A DNA stretch of 44,007 nucleotides from positions 1 through 44,007 of the forward strand of contig JAGDXJ010000008.1 of assembly GCA_023256355.1 (NCBI GenBank), in the 5' to 3' direction. The stretch is from Nitrososphaerales archaeon (GTDB lineage: Archaea; Thermoproteota; Nitrososphaeria; Conexivisphaerales; UBA164). This document shows positions 16,846 to 24,392 of the stretch, one piece after another. The position numbers and the translations under genes were made by a program. Under the pieces are notes generated by a model that saw nothing but the letters and a program-made list of their open reading frames with translations, was not told where the DNA came from and made no database searches. The first letter of the stretch is position 1. Each line of letters starts with the position of its first letter.

Positions 16846-17726
16846 TCTTCTACTATTTTATTTGAAATTTTACCTATACCTTCTATTTCTACGGTTACGA
16901 CATCTCCAGCTTTAAGATATCGTTCGCCAGTAAAAGCAGCAACCCCTTCCGGTGTTCCTGTCGATATTATATCACCCGGATAAAGAGTTATACCCTGAGT
17001 TAAGTATGATACTATCTCCTCTATCTTAAATATCATATCGGAAGTTGAACCGTTCTGTCTGATTTCACCGTTAACAGCTGTTCTTATGTTAAGGTCATAA
17101 AGATCTTCTATTTCGTCTGTTGTAACAAGCCAAGGTCCAATGGGTAACGCGTCATCCAGCATTTTACCCATAACCCAGTTAAATCCGTATGGCGTCTGAA
17201 CTCTGGGCCAGTCTGCAGGAAATTGCCAGTCTCTGAAGCTTATATCATCAGCTACTGTATAGCCAGATATACATGATCTGGCCTCCTGCGCAGATATGTA
17301 CTTGCACTTCTTACCTATAATAACCGCAAGTTCTCCTTCGTAATCCATTTTGTTTGATGATCGAGGCTTCCTTATTTCGTCATATGGACCTTTAAGCGCG
17401 TTTGTAAACTTTGTAAACAGATATGGTTGCAAAGGTTTTGCAAGATTCCCTTCTTTTGAATGAGAATAATAATTTACAGCCGCCAAAAATATTTTTTGAG
17501 GGTTTCTAATGGTTGGGTCAACCTTCACATCCTGCAGTTCATACACTTCAGAGGATTCGTTTATGGCATCATCCAGCTCATCTAAATAACCCATTGCCAG
17601 TATATCTTCTACAGATTTTATGTCTGAACCGTATTTAGATAAAGCAGAAGTTAAATCATAAACTTTTCCGTCAACATACATACCAACTTTTTTAAGCCCT
17701 TTTACTCTGTAGTTTAATATCTTCAT
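16842..17726 (-). CDS. Fumarylacetoacetate hydrolase (FAH) family protein
   Basis: 294 residues. A small N-terminal domain precedes the FAH fold, with FLAAVNYYSHSKE (about 78-90), the metal-binding glutamates in DYEGELAVIIGK (about 124-136), YTVADDISFRDWQ, and the end motif SYLTQGITLYPGDIISTGTPEGVA (about 240-263). Family members include fumarylpyruvate and acylpyruvate hydrolases, 2-hydroxyhepta-2,4-diene-dioate isomerases and archaeal 2-keto-3-deoxy-pentonate dehydratases; nothing here decides between them. It starts at a TAATG junction with the upstream unknown gene and ends in an ATGA overlap with sua5. Confidence 0.88.
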   Translation of the reverse strand: MKILNYRVKGLKKVGMYVDGKVYDLTSALSKYGSDIKSVEDILAMGYLDELDDAINESSEVYELQDVKVDPTIRNPQKIFLAAVNYYSHSKEGNLAKPLQPYLFTKFTNALKGPYDEIRKPRSSNKMDYEGELAVIIGKKCKYISAQEARSCISGYTVADDISFRDWQFPADWPRVQTPYGFNWVMGKMLDDALPIGPWLVTTDEIEDLYDLNIRTAVNGEIRQNGSTSDMIFKIEEIVSYLTQGITLYPGDIISTGTPEGVAAFTGERYLKAGDVVTVEIEGIGKISNKIVEE

Positions 17727-18181
17727 TACTCTAAACCTAGTTGTCTCATATCTTTAAACTTTAACGTTATCATTTTAAGGGCTTCCATAACGCTTTCAAC
17801 ATACTCATCGATTTCATCAGGCTGAACCCCATTCTTTTTTGCTTCTTCTTTGACTTTTTCTTCAACTTTTTTGTAACTCTTTAAGCTCTCGTTAAGATCT
17901 GCCCAAGGGATGCCCTTTATAGCCTCTCCTATTTTTTCGTTCTTTGGGAGAATTCCTTCAATCATCAAAGCTGCTATTATTGGGTAACCTATGTATCCTT
18001 TAAAAATTGTTCCGTTGTCATCGCTGTAAGCAGTACTGTTTTTGATTATAACTATGTACTCTTTTTCCCCTCTTGAAGATCTGATTTTATATACTCCATT
18101 GCTTTCCTTTTTTATTCTACCTGCTGATATCGAAGATATCGCTTCTAAAACCTTAATCCTCGGAGGCAACCTTAACTTCAT
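17726..18181 (-). CDS. Unknown archaeal protein, first gene of the sua5 operon
   Basis: 151 residues from the ATG at 18181 (MKLRLPPRIKVLEA). The same frame is open up to 18262, but the extra 27 residues are low in charge, rich in Ser/Cys and lack a promoter, so I take the inner start. Visible: a basic N-terminal segment (SAGRIKKESNGVYKIRSS) that may be a small beta fold, GYIGYPIIAALMIEGIL (about 75-91), KGIPWADLNESLKSY, and a C-terminal acidic-basic helical segment (KKVEEKVKEEAKKNG onward) likely to be a coiled coil. No membrane segment or catalytic motif. I do not recognise the family. The TAATG junction with the FAH gene and the ATGA junction to sua5 make it part of one operon; function unknown. 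Confidence 0.7.
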   Translation of the reverse strand: MKLRLPPRIKVLEAISSISAGRIKKESNGVYKIRSSRGEKEYIVIIKNSTAYSDDNGTIFKGYIGYPIIAALMIEGILPKNEKIGEAIKGIPWADLNESLKSYKKVEEKVKEEAKKNGVQPDEIDEYVESVMEALKMITLKFKDMRQLGLE

Positions 18182-18274
18182 ACCATGATAAGCTGACAAT
18201 CCGGATGATCTAGAACAACTCAAATTAATAAGTTTTTGTTTACCAGCTAAAATGCAACGCATCCAAACATATAA

Positions 18275-18490
18275 GTGAACTACCCTTTACCTTGCGTTCA
18301 TGGCCTCCAGTTCATCCCCGCGATTGCTTTCGCGATGCATCGCGGATTTCCCCGACCGAATTCTGCACGGCTTTCGGGGCAGTGTATGTCTGCAAGGATC
18401 ATGCGCTAAAAGCTTCAAAAAACATTTCCATAAGGGGCTATCTAAAACTTGTGAAAGGGGACTTCCGCCCCTTTAACCTCCATATAATTA
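18275..18490 (+). repeat. Dispersed repeat family, copy C
   Basis: Head GTGAACTACCCTT, then GTTCATCCCCGCG and a local hairpin CGCGATGCATCGCG. The tail carries ATGCGCTAAAAGCTTC, AAAAAACATTTCCATA, TATCTAAAACTT and a perfect 7-bp hairpin AAAGGGG (18454-18460) / CCCCTTT (18468-18474), followed by AACCTCCATATAATT. It is the shortest copy, about 215 bases. The 76-codon frame across it is not considered coding. It separates the sua5 operon from the CDF promoter. Confidence 0.65.
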
Positions 18491-18512
18491 AAATTCTTAG
18501 GAGTATATCGTT

Positions 18513-18530
18513 ATATCGATAAATCGATAT
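18513..18530. promoter_or_regulatory. Inverted repeat ATATCGAT-AA-ATCGATAT, candidate operator
   Basis: Perfect 8-bp arms with a 2-base spacer, directly abutting the TATA-like GTTTATAAGC (18531-18540) of the CDF gene. A third partial half-site ATATCG is at 18505-18510. The position over the BRE/TATA region suits a metal-responsive regulator of the transporter, but no regulator gene is adjacent. Confidence 0.5.
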
Positions 18531-18540
18531 GTTTATAAGC
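18531..18540 (+). promoter_or_regulatory. TATA box of the CDF transporter gene
   Basis: GTTTATAAGC centred about 27 bases before the ATG at 18562, giving a leaderless transcript. Confidence 0.55.
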
Positions 18541-18561
18541 AAAACTTGAAACTTTAAGTTG

Positions 18562-19761
18562 ATGGAAATAAAGCACAAGATCGGAGTTGCAGCTTCAAGG
18601 ACTCTTATAAGCGCTTTTGTATTTCTTGTATTTTCTCTTGTGAAGATATTCTTTGGTTACTTTAGCGGGCTTCCGATCCTTGTAGCTGATGGTGTTCATA
18701 ATTTTGCTGATTTTCTCATGTTCATTGCGGCATATGTTGGCCTTAGGCTCTCTCTGTTAGGCCCAACAAAAAACTTTAGATACGGGCTTTACAAAGCTGA
18801 AAATCTTTCAGCATTTGTAATGAGCCTTTTCATTATTTATGCAGTTTACGAAATATTTATAGAAAGCATCAAGTTTACCATCCCCAAATATCCAGTCATA
18901 GGGATAACTGTTCAATGTTTTAGCATAGTTGTTGATTTTGCTCTTGCTGTTTGGATGGGCAACATGAAATTAAAACAGGTAAGCTTGATAAACGCAGAAA
19001 CTTTGCATAACTATGAAGATTCAATTTTAAGCTTTATAGTTCTTATAGGTATTGTCATGCTTAATTTCGGTCTAAAATATCCTTATTATGTTGTTCTTGT
19101 GGTCACGATTTTAATAATACTTTATCAGGTCATCGTTATTTTGAAAGATTCAACCTTAGCCTTACTAGACGCTACAGATAAACGTTTGGAAAAAATAGTA
19201 GATGAATCGATTAAGGAGATCAAAGAAATAAATGGTTATCACGATTTAAGGGTGAGAAAAGCAGGACCTTATTATTTTATTGAGCTGCACCTTGAATTAC
19301 CACCAAACGTAAGCGTGAGAAAAGCAGATAAGATAACCGATGAGTTAGAAAAAAAGATTAAGGAAAAAGAACCCTTAGTAGTGTTATTTAATCCCCACGT
19401 TGAACCTAGTGAAATTAAGAAACTAACGCGTATAATAATACCGGTCAACGCAAATAATGAAGTTTCAAATTTTGCTCAGGCGCCAACGATCGTTTTATCA
19501 GACATTGAAAGCGAAAAGATTTCAACTTTTGATAACCCCATAGTAAAGGTTGAGAGAAGAAAGCTACCAGCGTTGGTAAACTTTATCAAAGAACATAACG
19601 CAAGTATAGTGATAACTAACAGAATAGAGACCCCTATGTTACTTGCACTTTTTGGAGCAGGGGTCGAGGTCTATTTATCGGATGATAAAGATTATAAGAT
19701 CGCTCTTCAGAAGCTCAAAGAAGGTCAACTTAAACCTGTTGAATTAGAAGAAAATTTTTAA
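18562..19761 (+). CDS. Cation diffusion facilitator transporter fused to a NifX/NifB-like domain
   Basis: 399 residues from the ATG at 18562; a TTG directly before it is possible. The first 205 residues hold about six membrane helices with the metal-site motifs ADGVHNFADF (near residue 43) and ETLHNYEDS (near 150), the paired D/H sites of CDF zinc, iron or manganese exporters. Residues about 205-285 are the cytoplasmic dimerisation domain (KEINGYHDLRVRKAGPYYFIELHL). Residues about 290-395 resemble the dinitrogenase iron-molybdenum cofactor (NifX/NifB C-terminal) domain: RIIIPVNANNEVSNFAQAP, LVNFIKEHNASIVITNRIE, LALFGAGVEVYLSDD. The usual His of the SxHFG segment is missing. Exports divalent metal in exchange for protons by family analogy. 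The inverted repeat at 18513 suggests metal-controlled expression. Confidence 0.88.
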   Translation: MEIKHKIGVAASRTLISAFVFLVFSLVKIFFGYFSGLPILVADGVHNFADFLMFIAAYVGLRLSLLGPTKNFRYGLYKAENLSAFVMSLFIIYAVYEIFIESIKFTIPKYPVIGITVQCFSIVVDFALAVWMGNMKLKQVSLINAETLHNYEDSILSFIVLIGIVMLNFGLKYPYYVVLVVTILIILYQVIVILKDSTLALLDATDKRLEKIVDESIKEIKEINGYHDLRVRKAGPYYFIELHLELPPNVSVRKADKITDELEKKIKEKEPLVVLFNPHVEPSEIKKLTRIIIPVNANNEVSNFAQAPTIVLSDIESEKISTFDNPIVKVERRKLPALVNFIKEHNASIVITNRIETPMLLALFGAGVEVYLSDDKDYKIALQKLKEGQLKPVELEENF

Positions 19762-19787
19762 ACGCGTTTACGTTCGTAATCTAATAG

Positions 19788-20246
19788 TTGAACCAGTTAG
19801 ATCTTAAAAAATATTTAGAGAACAAAGGAATAATATTTGAAATAATACAGCATGGTTCTTCTTACAGAGCTGACGAAGCTAGCAGAGAGCTGAACATAGA
19901 TATTAAAAATATAGTCAAAACTATACTTTTTATAGCTGACAATAAAGATCCTGTAATCATAATAGTTAGAGGAGATAAGAGAGTTGATCAAACCAAGATG
20001 GCAAAGGTGCTAGGGTATAAAAAGCTGAGACTTGCTACCGCCGATGAACTTCGAAACATAACAGGCTACGAACCGGGAACTTTGCCGCCTGTAGCTCATA
20101 AGCAAAAGATAAAGACCATAATTGACGATGATATAATGGACTCTGATTACATTTATGCTGGGGGAGGATCTCTGGGATCTTCTCTTAAAATATCACCAAA
20201 AGATATTGCTACTTTGCAGGATGCATTAGTAATAAAAATAAATTGA
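19788..20246 (+). CDS. YbaK/ProX-type aminoacyl-tRNA deacylase
   Basis: 152 residues covering the whole YbaK/prolyl-tRNA-synthetase-associated domain. Family features: HGSSYRADEASRELNI (about 22-37), NIVKTILFIAD, VIIIVRGDKRVDQTKMAK with the conserved Lys, AGGGSLGSSLKISP near the C-terminus. Such proteins hydrolyse mischarged tRNAs (for example Cys- or Ala-tRNA-Pro); the exact target is not decidable. TTG start at 19788, 24 bases after the CDF stop, suggesting co-transcription. Confidence 0.85.
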   Translation: MNQLDLKKYLENKGIIFEIIQHGSSYRADEASRELNIDIKNIVKTILFIADNKDPVIIIVRGDKRVDQTKMAKVLGYKKLRLATADELRNITGYEPGTLPPVAHKQKIKTIIDDDIMDSDYIYAGGGSLGSSLKISPKDIATLQDALVIKIN

Positions 20247-20284
20247 TTTGTTTTGAGTATTTGTTTAAAGTGTCATTTTAAATT

Positions 20285-20537
20285 ACTAAGGTTAATCGGA
20301 GGAACTCTTTTTTTGTAAGCCGATGGTTACTTACAGGATATCTTTCTGAGTTCTCAGTGCTGACATTGCAGGCTTAGAACTTGAAATTCAAAAAAAGTAA
20401 CCCCAAAATGAGAAATATCAAAAAACCAGAACGTATTGGCTGAAGTTTGATAAAACAGGATCTAAAAGCATTCCTTATGTGAAAGCAAGCGGGACGATGA
20501 ACCGGGAAGCTTCAACCGCGAGGTTGGAGTAGTTCGC
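20285..20537 (-). repeat. Dispersed repeat family, copy E (reverse orientation)
   Basis: On the minus strand it starts GCGAACTACTCCAACC, has a 5-bp hairpin CAACC/GGTTG with a 4-base loop at 20513-20526, then CTTCCCGGTTCATCG and CGCTTGCTTTCACAT. A 24-base block (20439-20462, GATCCTGTTTTATCAAAC...) is identical to copy D 27431-27454. The tail is diverged (GTAACCATCGG ... CCTCCGATTAACC). It lies in the 510-base gap before rnhB. Confidence 0.6.
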
Positions 20538-20757
20538 GAACACATTGAGCATCTTGCGTTAATAAAATACCCTGCTCTTATGAGCTATACATCCTTGTTT
20601 TGCTACGAAGTTTTACACTTCCTTCATTAAGCTAACTTTAAATCCAATGATATAAAACCTTCACCATTTTTTGATTAAGTTAAGAATTAATACCTGTATT
20701 TTTATCCATAATTTAGCAACGCAAATGAACTGTATAAAGCTTCAAAAGATTCAAGAA
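20538..20757 (+). other. Intergenic leader before rnhB, with TATA box
   Basis: No gene seen. TGTATAAAGC at 20731-20740 sits about 25 bases before the ATG at 20758, the usual leaderless spacing, which decides that start over the longer frame open from 20671. The remainder holds short AT-rich runs only. Confidence 0.5.
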
Positions 20758-21390
20758 ATGGTGATCGGCATAGATGAGGCTGGACGAGGCAGCTTTATCG
20801 GGCCTCTGGTGATAGCTGGATTTTCTATTCCATACATTTTTATATCACGACTTAAAGAGCTGGGGGTTAAAGATTCCAAAAAGCTAACCCCTGCCAAAAG
20901 GACAGAGCTGTACGTAAAGCTTAAAAAACTTGAGTGTTCGTCGGTTTTAATTTATAAACTGAGTCCTCAGCTGATAGATTCTTATGTTTGGTCAAACGTT
21001 AAGAGCATAAACTTAAACTACCTTGAGGCTTTTTACATGGCAAAGATCATCAACAGACTGCCTGGCAATTATACAGTTGTTGATGCGGCGGATGTAAGCG
21101 AATCTCTTTTCTTAAAAAATGTTCTAAAAAACGTAAGAAGAAATGTAATCTTGATAAGTTCTCACCATGCAGATGATCTTTACTCAGTTGTATCGGCTGC
21201 AAGCATTGTGGCTAAAGTAGTAAGAGATAAAGAAATCGAAAAACTTCACAGTGTGTATGGTAATTTTGGTTCTGGATATCCTTCAGACCCTAAAACTTTG
21301 AAATTTTTAAAAAGTTTAAAAGACAAGCCTGACATGTTTCATGCTATTCGATTAAGTTGGAAAACATTAAATAAGCTAAATAACATATAA
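20758..21390 (+). CDS. rnhB: Ribonuclease HII
   Basis: Removes ribonucleotides and RNA from RNA-DNA hybrids by cutting 5' of the ribonucleotide. 210 residues from the ATG at 20758, matching archaeal RNase HII length. Motifs: IDEAGRGSFIGPLVIAG at the very N-terminus (Asp, Glu of the DEAGRG site), LGVKDSKKL (about 38), VDAADVSE (about 118), HHADDLYSVVSAASIVAKVVRD (about 137-158) with the catalytic Asp and the Ser-rich helix, and GSGYPSDPKT. Six bases before the aminotransferase ATG, so it heads the rnhB-ilvE-pheA-aldolase-DUF72 operon. Confidence 0.95.
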   Translation: MVIGIDEAGRGSFIGPLVIAGFSIPYIFISRLKELGVKDSKKLTPAKRTELYVKLKKLECSSVLIYKLSPQLIDSYVWSNVKSINLNYLEAFYMAKIINRLPGNYTVVDAADVSESLFLKNVLKNVRRNVILISSHHADDLYSVVSAASIVAKVVRDKEIEKLHSVYGNFGSGYPSDPKTLKFLKSLKDKPDMFHAIRLSWKTLNKLNNI

Positions 21391-21395
21391 TTTTT

Positions 21396-22313
21396 ATGAG
21401 CAAAAGCTTTGAGAGTAGTTTTATCTGGCAGAACGGCTCATTTGTCCCGTGGCAGGAAGCAAAGGTTCATGTTATGACAAACGCTCTGCACTATGGTACC
21501 GGTGTTTTTGAAGGGATACGGGCTTACTGGAACGGTAAGCAGCTTTACATCTTTCGCTTACAGGATCATGTAAACAGATTTTTCAATTCTATAAAAATCT
21601 ACAACTTCGGAATAGACTTCAGTAAAGACCAGATTTCAGAAGGAATAAAGGAAACTCTGAGGAAAAATGAGCTAAGGACAGATGTATACATTAGACCACT
21701 AGCAATAAAGGGCTATGGTCCCATAGGCCTTGATGTCAGGAAGCTAAAAACTGACGTCTTTATAATAGCAATGCCTTATGGCAGGTACTTTGAAAAAGAA
21801 GGTATAGAAGTACTTGTGTCTTCTTGGAGAAGGATAAGTTCTCAAACTTTACCGGTGTTAGCAAAAGTTACTGGTCATTACTCTAACAGCGTCCTTGCAA
21901 AGCTTGATGCTCTGAACAAAGGTTATGACGATGCAATTCTTCTTAATGAAGAAGGAAAAGTTTGCGAAGGAACCGGCGAAAACATTATGATGATTAAAGA
22001 TGGTATAATCTATACGCCTCCTATTTCTGCAGGAATACTTGATGGGATAACCAGGAGAAGCATAATAGAATTCGCTCCGGATCTTGGATTGAAAGTTATT
22101 GAAAAAGATATAGATCGCGGAGAGCTTTATACAGCAGACGAGCTGTTCTTTGTGGGAACAGCCGCAGAAATAACCCCGATATTGAAGGTTGATGGAAGAC
22201 AGATTGGGGATGGAAAGGTTGGTCCTATTTCTAAAAAATTAAAAGAATACTTCTTTTCAGTAACCCAGGGAAAAGTTGATAAGTATCTTAAATGGCTTGA
22301 AGCTGTATGGTAA
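21396..22313 (+). CDS. ilvE: Branched-chain amino acid aminotransferase
   Basis: PLP enzyme transferring the amino group between branched-chain amino acids and 2-oxoglutarate; 305 residues, normal size. Motifs: VHVMTNALHYGTGVFEGIRAY (about 25-45), the lysine region LAKVTGHYSNSVLAKLDA (PLP lysine in AKVTG, about residue 155), GKVCEGTGENIMMIKDG, PPISAGILDGITRRSI and DELFFVGTAAEITPI. Overlaps pheA by 7 bases. It would interconvert the amino acids whose 2-oxoacids the Vor-like enzyme (2.4-5.1 kb) can oxidise, though the two operons are separate. Confidence 0.94.
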   Translation: MSKSFESSFIWQNGSFVPWQEAKVHVMTNALHYGTGVFEGIRAYWNGKQLYIFRLQDHVNRFFNSIKIYNFGIDFSKDQISEGIKETLRKNELRTDVYIRPLAIKGYGPIGLDVRKLKTDVFIIAMPYGRYFEKEGIEVLVSSWRRISSQTLPVLAKVTGHYSNSVLAKLDALNKGYDDAILLNEEGKVCEGTGENIMMIKDGIIYTPPISAGILDGITRRSIIEFAPDLGLKVIEKDIDRGELYTADELFFVGTAAEITPILKVDGRQIGDGKVGPISKKLKEYFFSVTQGKVDKYLKWLEAVW

Positions 22314-23125
22314 GAGTGAGCTTTCAGGGGGAAAGAGGAGCTTACAGCGAGGAAGCTGTCATAAATTTTTTCGGAAATGACGTTGAGTTTTTACCATTAC
22401 CTTATCTTTCAGACGTTTTTAAAAGTGTTGAATCAGAAAAGGCAGACTATTCTGTGGTACCCATAGAAAATTCTTTAGAAGGAAGCGTAAGCGAAACATA
22501 TGATCTTCTTTTAAAAAGCGACGTAAAGATAGTTGGAGAGTCCATTCTTAGAGTCAGACATTGCTTTATGATTCATCCAGACGCAGAACTATCTAAAGTA
22601 AAAGAAGTATGGTCTCACCCTCAGGCCCTTTCTCAATGCAGAATGTTCATAGAAAAAATGAAACTAAAACCAGTACCTTTTTACGATACGGCAGGAAGCG
22701 CAAAGGTAATTTCAGAAAAAGGTGTGCTCACAGCTGGAGCCATAGCATCATGTAGGGCGGCATCATTTTATAACCTAAGGGTAATAAAAGAAGGAATTGA
22801 AGACTCAGAAAACAACTTTACAAGGTTCATCGTGCTTGGCAAGACTGAAGTAAAAAGAACTGAAAAAAGCAAAACATCTATAATATTTGGAACACCCCAC
22901 AGCCCTGGGTCCCTTTATAAAGCTCTAAAGGTTTTTGCTGACAAAGAAATAAACCTAACCAAAATTGAAAGCAGACCAACAAAGGCAAAACCTTGGGAAT
23001 ATTATTTTTTTGTTGATTTTGTTGGACACATAAACGATCAAAAGGTAAAAGGTGCTATAGAAGATTTAAAAAAGGTTACAACTTTTATTAAGCTGCTCGG
23101 ATCATATCCTGCTGAGCTGATATGA
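22307..23125 (+). CDS. pheA: Prephenate dehydratase
   Basis: Converts prephenate to phenylpyruvate in phenylalanine synthesis. 272 residues: two periplasmic-binding-like lobes with SFQGERGAYSEEA near the N-terminus, ADYSVVPIENSLEGSV (about 45-60), SHPQALSQC (about 103), the catalytic TRF in ENNFTRFIVLG (about 172), then an ACT regulatory domain (about 190-272) with GSLYKALKVFADKEINLTKIESRPT containing the ESRP element that senses phenylalanine. No chorismate-mutase domain is fused. Overlaps ilvE by 7 bases and the aldolase by 4. Confidence 0.94.
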   Translation: MVRVSFQGERGAYSEEAVINFFGNDVEFLPLPYLSDVFKSVESEKADYSVVPIENSLEGSVSETYDLLLKSDVKIVGESILRVRHCFMIHPDAELSKVKEVWSHPQALSQCRMFIEKMKLKPVPFYDTAGSAKVISEKGVLTAGAIASCRAASFYNLRVIKEGIEDSENNFTRFIVLGKTEVKRTEKSKTSIIFGTPHSPGSLYKALKVFADKEINLTKIESRPTKAKPWEYYFFVDFVGHINDQKVKGAIEDLKKVTTFIKLLGSYPAELI

Positions 23126-23679
23126 CTGGTTATGATCTTGCTAAAATCGGTCAGTACTTGGCATCAATGGGTTACGTAGAAGGTAGAGAAGGCAATTTAA
23201 GTGAAAGGGTTGGTAACGGTGCCCTCATAAAGGCAACAAACGTATTTATGGCGTTTGCGACTCCAGAAGATTTTTCATACATTGACTTGGAAGGTAACCT
23301 GATCTACGGCAAACCTCCTTCTTCAGAATTTAGGTTGCACACAACGATATACAAAAATGTTAAGAATGTAAACTTTATAGTTCATACACATCCTGTTTAC
23401 ACTCTTGCTTTATCTCAACGCTATAGTTTTATACCGATAGTTATTACAGAAGGAAAACTTTATTTTTCAAAGGAAGTTCCAGTTCTACCTCTCATAGAAC
23501 CCGGAACTCAGGAACTGGCCGATAAAGTTACTTCATACATACAAAAGGGTTATGAAGCTGTGGTTTTGAAGGATCATGGACTTGTAAGCGTCGGAGAAAC
23601 TTTAGACGTTGCCGTTATGAGGACAATTTCGGTTGAAAAAAGCGCAAAAATTATTTTGCTCTCGAGGAACCTTATATGA
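23122..23679 (+). CDS. Class II aldolase/adducin family protein
   Basis: 185 residues with the zinc-binding pattern of fuculose-1-phosphate aldolase-like proteins: REGNLSERV (about 23), PSSEFRLHTTIYK with the catalytic Glu (about 69-81), the metal His pair FIVHTHPVYTLAL (about 90) and the third His in VVLKDHGLVSVG (about 150). Known relatives cleave sugar phosphates or act in methionine salvage (MtnB); the substrate is unknown. It lies in a Phe/branched-chain operon (ATGA overlaps on both sides), which is an uncommon place for a sugar aldolase. Confidence 0.88.
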   Translation: MTGYDLAKIGQYLASMGYVEGREGNLSERVGNGALIKATNVFMAFATPEDFSYIDLEGNLIYGKPPSSEFRLHTTIYKNVKNVNFIVHTHPVYTLALSQRYSFIPIVITEGKLYFSKEVPVLPLIEPGTQELADKVTSYIQKGYEAVVLKDHGLVSVGETLDVAVMRTISVEKSAKIILLSRNLI

Positions 23680-24392
23680 TAAAAACAGGGATCTGCGGTT
23701 TTTCTGCTAAAAAGGAGCTTATCTACAGCACGCTTGACGCGGTTGAACTTCAGGAAACCTTTTACAGTATGCCAAACACTGAAAAAATGAAAAAATTACG
23801 TATCGAAGCGCCCGAGAATTTTGATTTTTCGGTAAAAGTTTTTCAGGGTATAACTCATGGCTTTAATTCTCCTACTATGAAAAAGGCAAAAAATTTCACA
23901 CCAAATGCAAATGTTGGCCTGCTTAAGGACACAAAAGAAAACCTAGAACTTTGGGAGAATTTTAAGAAACAGACTTCTGTACTTAACCCGGTCATATATG
24001 TTTTTCAAACGCCTCCTAGCTTTGGAAGTGAAGACCAGCTTAAACAGGCATACAGTTTTTTTAAAGAAATAAACGGCGAAGCAAGAATTGGATGGGAACC
24101 AAGAGGAAAGGCTTATGAAAATCTACAACTGCTTTTAAAAATATTTGAGGATCTAAGCTTAATTCATATAGTTGATCCTTTTAAAAAGAAGCCAATAAAA
24201 GCCTTTGGATTGCAGTACTTCAGATTGCACGGGAAAGGTTCTGGCGAAGTTAACTATGGCTACAATTATACAGACAACGATCTTTTTGAGCTTTACAATA
24301 TAGTAAAAAATTATGATCGTGTTTACGTAATGTTCAACAACATAAAAATGTTTGAAAACGCAAAAATATTTAAAGAAAAGTTTGTTGGTTAA
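23676..24392 (+). CDS. DUF72 (YecE-like) protein
   Basis: 238 residues, TIM-barrel-like family of unknown activity. Signature segments: GICGFSAKKELIYSTLDAVELQETFYSMP (about 5-33; here GICGFS stands for the usual GTSGW), FDFSVKVFQGITH, WEPRG (about 148) and YFRLHGKG (about 184), then YDRVYVMFNN. The last gene of the rnhB operon; its stop codon shares TTAA with the convergent ferredoxin gene. Confidence 0.88.
   Translation: MIKTGICGFSAKKELIYSTLDAVELQETFYSMPNTEKMKKLRIEAPENFDFSVKVFQGITHGFNSPTMKKAKNFTPNANVGLLKDTKENLELWENFKKQTSVLNPVIYVFQTPPSFGSEDQLKQAYSFFKEINGEARIGWEPRGKAYENLQLLLKIFEDLSLIHIVDPFKKKPIKAFGLQYFRLHGKGSGEVNYGYNYTDNDLFELYNIVKNYDRVYVMFNNIKMFENAKIFKEKFVG

Noticed and set aside
17726-18262. 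Long form of the unknown protein with 27 extra residues
   Set aside because: The extension is Ser/Cys-rich and lies next to repeat copy C; the ATG at 18181 gives a normal basic N-terminus.
20671-21390. Longer RNase HII starting at TTG 20671
   Set aside because: The catalytic DEAGRG motif normally lies at the very N-terminus, and the TATA box at 20731 fits the ATG at 20758.
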